From UBA10161 sp964581105 (GTDB lineage Archaea; Micrarchaeota; Micrarchaeia; Anstonellales; Anstonellaceae): DNA of 64,000 bases. Positions 61,626-64,000 of the stretch are shown piece after piece (position 1 is the stretch's first letter; every line of letters starts with the position of its first letter). Under the pieces are notes generated by a model. It searched no databases. It was given only the letters and a program-made list of their open reading frames with translations, and was not told the origin of the DNA. Location: positions 17,921 to 81,920 of the forward strand of contig CAZOMB010000002.1 in NCBI GenBank assembly GCA_964581105.1. Direction: 5' to 3'. The translations under genes were made by a program, and so were the position numbers.

Positions 61626-64000
61626 AAAAATTCTCCAAGGCCCTGCTGCCTTCCTCCCAGTTTCAAATCATCCTCTGAAAAGCCAAGCTCTTTGAGTATT
61701 TTCAGCACAGATGGCAGGACCTGGTGGTCAATGTAATAATGCGGATCATAGTCTTTTGCAACCTCAGCAAGGCAAGCCTTGTCAGATATGCTGGTCCCTC
61801 TTTTTGTGATTACATATCCAATTACAGTTCCCTTTTCAATTGGCATGCCTGCTTTGATTGCCTTTTGCGCGGCTGACAGCTCAGGAGACTTTATGTCATA
61901 TTTTTTTGGGTCTTTCCTTATCTGCGTATAAATGGTCAGCTCTTCCATTGGCACCTGGCCGCTTTTGAGCCTTTCAACAGTTTTTCTGACAATTCCAACT
62001 GCCATTTTTTTGCTTCCATGCTTTAGTATTGCCTCCAGAACTTCCCTTTGTGTGGTCTTTGCAATCAAAGACCAGTCCCTTCTCACAAGCTCAAAGCCCC
62101 GTATTTTTATCCTCCCATCCTCGCCAATGAGTGCATATTTCTTCTTTGCCCCTGTGCCTTTGGCATTCTTTTTTGTCACAAAAACCCCGCGCGGGTAAAA
62201 ACCTTCAAGCTCAAGCTCCATGTCCCCTGCAAGCTCGTCATTTATTTTTTTCATGAAACCAAGTGCATCCTTTTTGCTTTTTTTCCCACGAAGTAGAAAC
62301 GTACTGTCAGTGTCCCCGTAAAGCACCTCAAACCCCTGTTTTGACGCCTTTTCAATTGTCTGCTGGATAAAATACCTACCCCAGGCAGTCACAGCCTCGC
62401 CACAATCCCTTGAATACCAGCGCGAGCGGGGGTATGCAAGATAACCATAATATGAGTTTGCAAGTATTTTGAGGGACTGCACCCTTGCAAACAGAGCCTC
62501 ATACTCTTTGCTTTCCTTTTTCACTTTTCTAAGCTTTGCTTTCAATTCAGCCCTTGTTTTTATCAGCTCCCCAAGAACTGTCGGAATAAGGCCTTTTGGG
62601 CTTTTGGAAAACCTTGTGCCATTTGGGCAAACATAACACTTTGAGTCTGGCAGGCTCTTTGGGGGGTTAATAGTAAACGGGTCAATATTGTGGGAGGTAA
62701 TTATAGAGGGGTACAGGCCGCGAAAGTCAAACACAGCCAAATCCTCATAAATCCCTGGCTGTGGAAGCTTGACAAATGCCCCCTTAATAGGTCCAAGCTG
62801 CCTTTGCCTTGCAACTTCATCACCTGGCCTATTTGGTATTATTGCCTTGTGCTCAAAGCTCTTGTGCATCAAAAGAGACTCAACAAGCTGGCCTGCGGTT
62901 GCATTTGAAACATCAAAAAGCGGCAGCCTTGTTATTCTGCCCATTTCCATTTCAAGGGGCAAGAGAAGTTTTCCTATTTCCATTGTTGCAACTGCATCAA
63001 ATCTTGAGTAATCTGCAAGCTGTGCAACAAGCTTTTTGTCATCCCACATTTTGTAGATATCAAGCTTGCCTACCATCAACTTTTTCTTGCCAATAAGCTC
63101 AGAATATGCATTCTCAAGGGTATACCTTGAAATCTTGAATGCGCCAATAAACCCTAAAAACCGGACAAGGGGGTACAAGTCCACATGCACCCTGCCAGTA
63201 ATTTCAGCAACATCCCTTATTCCCTGCCTTCTTACCCTTATGCTGCCCCCATCCCTTGCAATTGAAAAATCAAGCCCATTTGCCTGTGCCCTTGCTTTAA
63301 GGTAAGGCAAATCAAACACAGTGCTGTTATAGCCGAACAGCACCTCAACATCATATTTTTCAATGTCCTGCAAAAACCTCTTTATCATTGCCCTCTCATC
63401 ATCGCAGACAATGCAGAACTTCCTGTCAATCTTTTTGCTGGTTATTACTCTTGCCTTTCCCTCAACCTCATAGCTTATCATTATTACCTCGTCCTTTTCC
63501 GGCCTTGGCATGCCTTTTGGATTGTATGTTTCAATGTCAAATGACATGGTCCTAAGGGAAACTGTTTTTTGCTTTTTGCTGATTATTTTCTTAAGCCACC
63601 TTCCCTCTCTCTCATAAACAATCTCAGTGAATGGTGCCAATCCCATGTCAATAAGGTACCTTCTTCCAAAGGGTATGTTGTTCTCATAGGCAACATACTT
63701 TGAAATCGCGCGGCTGACATGCGGAACATCATATGGCCTTTCGCAAAAGACCTTGAACAGCTCCTTTTGCTTACCAAGCACACCCAGCTTTATTCTTTCA
63801 ACCCTGGTCGGCGAAACTTTCCTGTCCCTTGAAGCAACTGCAATGCTTAGAACCTCTTTTTTTGCAGAGGCTGGCGCATCAAGGTAAAAATAAGGCTCAT
63901 ACCCATCATGCAGCCTGAAAAACCTTTTCCCCTTTAAAAGCAGCCTTACAACGGTTTTCCCATTGAGTATTTTGTAGTCAACGTCAATGAGCACTGCCTT
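61622..64000 (-). CDS. polB: DNA polymerase B (5' end at window edge)
   Basis: A family B polymerase of about 792 residues within the window. The exonuclease has Exo I FDIETY near residue 153, Exo II GYNSTVFDLPYL and Exo III YSRFDA. Polymerase motifs are DFRGLYPSII (usual DFxSLYPSII) near 430, KILANSYYGY, and YGDTDST near 555. The C-terminal QQGLGEFF is a PIP box for PCNA. There is no intein. The frame stays open to the window end (AAGGCA before GTG 63994), so the start may be just outside the window rather than the GTG. Confidence 0.95.
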   Translation of the reverse strand, partial: KAVLIDVDYKILNGKTVVRLLLKGKRFFRLHDGYEPYFYLDAPASAKKEVLSIAVASRDRKVSPTRVERIKLGVLGKQKELFKVFCERPYDVPHVSRAISKYVAYENNIPFGRRYLIDMGLAPFTEIVYEREGRWLKKIISKKQKTVSLRTMSFDIETYNPKGMPRPEKDEVIMISYEVEGKARVITSKKIDRKFCIVCDDERAMIKRFLQDIEKYDVEVLFGYNSTVFDLPYLKARAQANGLDFSIARDGGSIRVRRQGIRDVAEITGRVHVDLYPLVRFLGFIGAFKISRYTLENAYSELIGKKKLMVGKLDIYKMWDDKKLVAQLADYSRFDAVATMEIGKLLLPLEMEMGRITRLPLFDVSNATAGQLVESLLMHKSFEHKAIIPNRPGDEVARQRQLGPIKGAFVKLPQPGIYEDLAVFDFRGLYPSIITSHNIDPFTINPPKSLPDSKCYVCPNGTRFSKSPKGLIPTVLGELIKTRAELKAKLRKVKKESKEYEALFARVQSLKILANSYYGYLAYPRSRWYSRDCGEAVTAWGRYFIQQTIEKASKQGFEVLYGDTDSTFLLRGKKSKKDALGFMKKINDELAGDMELELEGFYPRGVFVTKKNAKGTGAKKKYALIGEDGRIKIRGFELVRRDWSLIAKTTQREVLEAILKHGSKKMAVGIVRKTVERLKSGQVPMEELTIYTQIRKDPKKYDIKSPELSAAQKAIKAGMPIEKGTVIGYVITKRGTSISDKACLAEVAKDYDPHYYIDHQVLPSVLKILKELGFSEDDLKLGGRQQGLGEFF

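Noticed and set aside
61622..64000. Intein in polB or rfcL
   Set aside because: Both have continuous conserved motifs without the 130-500-residue insertions that inteins would bring.
1..64000. CRISPR array, insertion sequence or prophage
   Set aside because: No regularly spaced repeats, transposase, integrase or phage structural genes were seen.

Overview
The window is a densely packed archaeal chromosome segment of about 79 protein genes and two tRNA genes, with no gene-free stretch over 300 bases. The archaeal identity is clear from Orc1/Cdc6, RfcL, PolB, Rpo7, Spt4, TFE, GatD/GatE, SRP54, Pus10, Taw1, Trm56, geranylgeranylglyceryl phosphate synthase and a membrane H+-pyrophosphatase. A three-unit tRNA-splicing endonuclease of the kind first described in ARMAN/Micrarchaeota, the small gene sizes, many 4-10 base overlaps and an eS26 protein point to a DPANN-type archaeon, perhaps near Micrarchaeota or Diapherotrites. 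This placement is inference. The genome retains lipid, pyrimidine, PRPP and gluconeogenic genes, so it is not a fully stripped symbiont. There is no phage, insertion sequence, CRISPR array or integrase.

Layout. 0-7 kb: end of a truncated membrane protein, a Kef-type antiporter, a VirB2-like pilin, a stand-alone NFACT-R protein with a metallo-beta-lactamase protein, a transcription/translation operon (rpo7, spt4, eS26, DUF1805), a SemiSWEET and cdc6. 7-12 kb: sepF, then a minus-strand operon running epimerase, GGGP synthase, Sua5, HemK2-like, TrmJ, and a split lycopene-cyclase pair. 12-19 kb: thymidylate kinase, several unknown proteins, a VirB6-like membrane protein, pyrB, htpX, lemA and a PRC-barrel protein. 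20-25 kb: aldolase with FBPase, EndA, Taw1, an HAD phosphatase and two class III pilin-like proteins. 25-31 kb: topoisomerase I, GT2 and a GT-C-like membrane protein. 31-37 kb: a minus-strand cluster rfcL, EndA-like protein, zinc-ribbon protein, prs, HerA/VirB4-like ATPase, coiled-coil winged-helix protein. 37-47 kb: surface protein, intron-bearing tRNA-Lys, prenyl synthase, PRC-barrel protein, initiator tRNA, TFE, Trm56, PIN nuclease, H+-PPase, AlkD and three small unknown genes. 47-64 kb: DRG GTPase, gatD-gatE, DHH nuclease, pilus-type ATPase, a small-repeat-protein region, srp54, a triple-repeat DNA-binding candidate, pus10, prepilin peptidase and polB.

Themes. tRNA processing and modification genes are numerous and match the intron found in the tRNA-Lys gene. 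Replication genes (cdc6, rfcL, polB with a C-terminal PIP box, DHH nuclease, topoisomerase) are scattered. SepF and two PRC-barrel proteins suggest an FtsZ-based division apparatus. Pilin-like proteins, a prepilin peptidase and a secretion ATPase suggest surface filaments. A VirB2-like pilin, a VirB6-like membrane protein and a HerA/VirB4-like ATPase could be parts of a dispersed Ced/Ted-like DNA-import or conjugation-derived system.

Regulatory pattern. Five divergent gene pairs have start codons only 52-53 bases apart, with one near-palindromic TATA box 24-28 bases from each start. One element therefore seems to drive leaderless transcripts both ways. Genes inside operons instead use GGTG-type ribosome binding sites, often with TTG or GTG starts 4-5 bases downstream.
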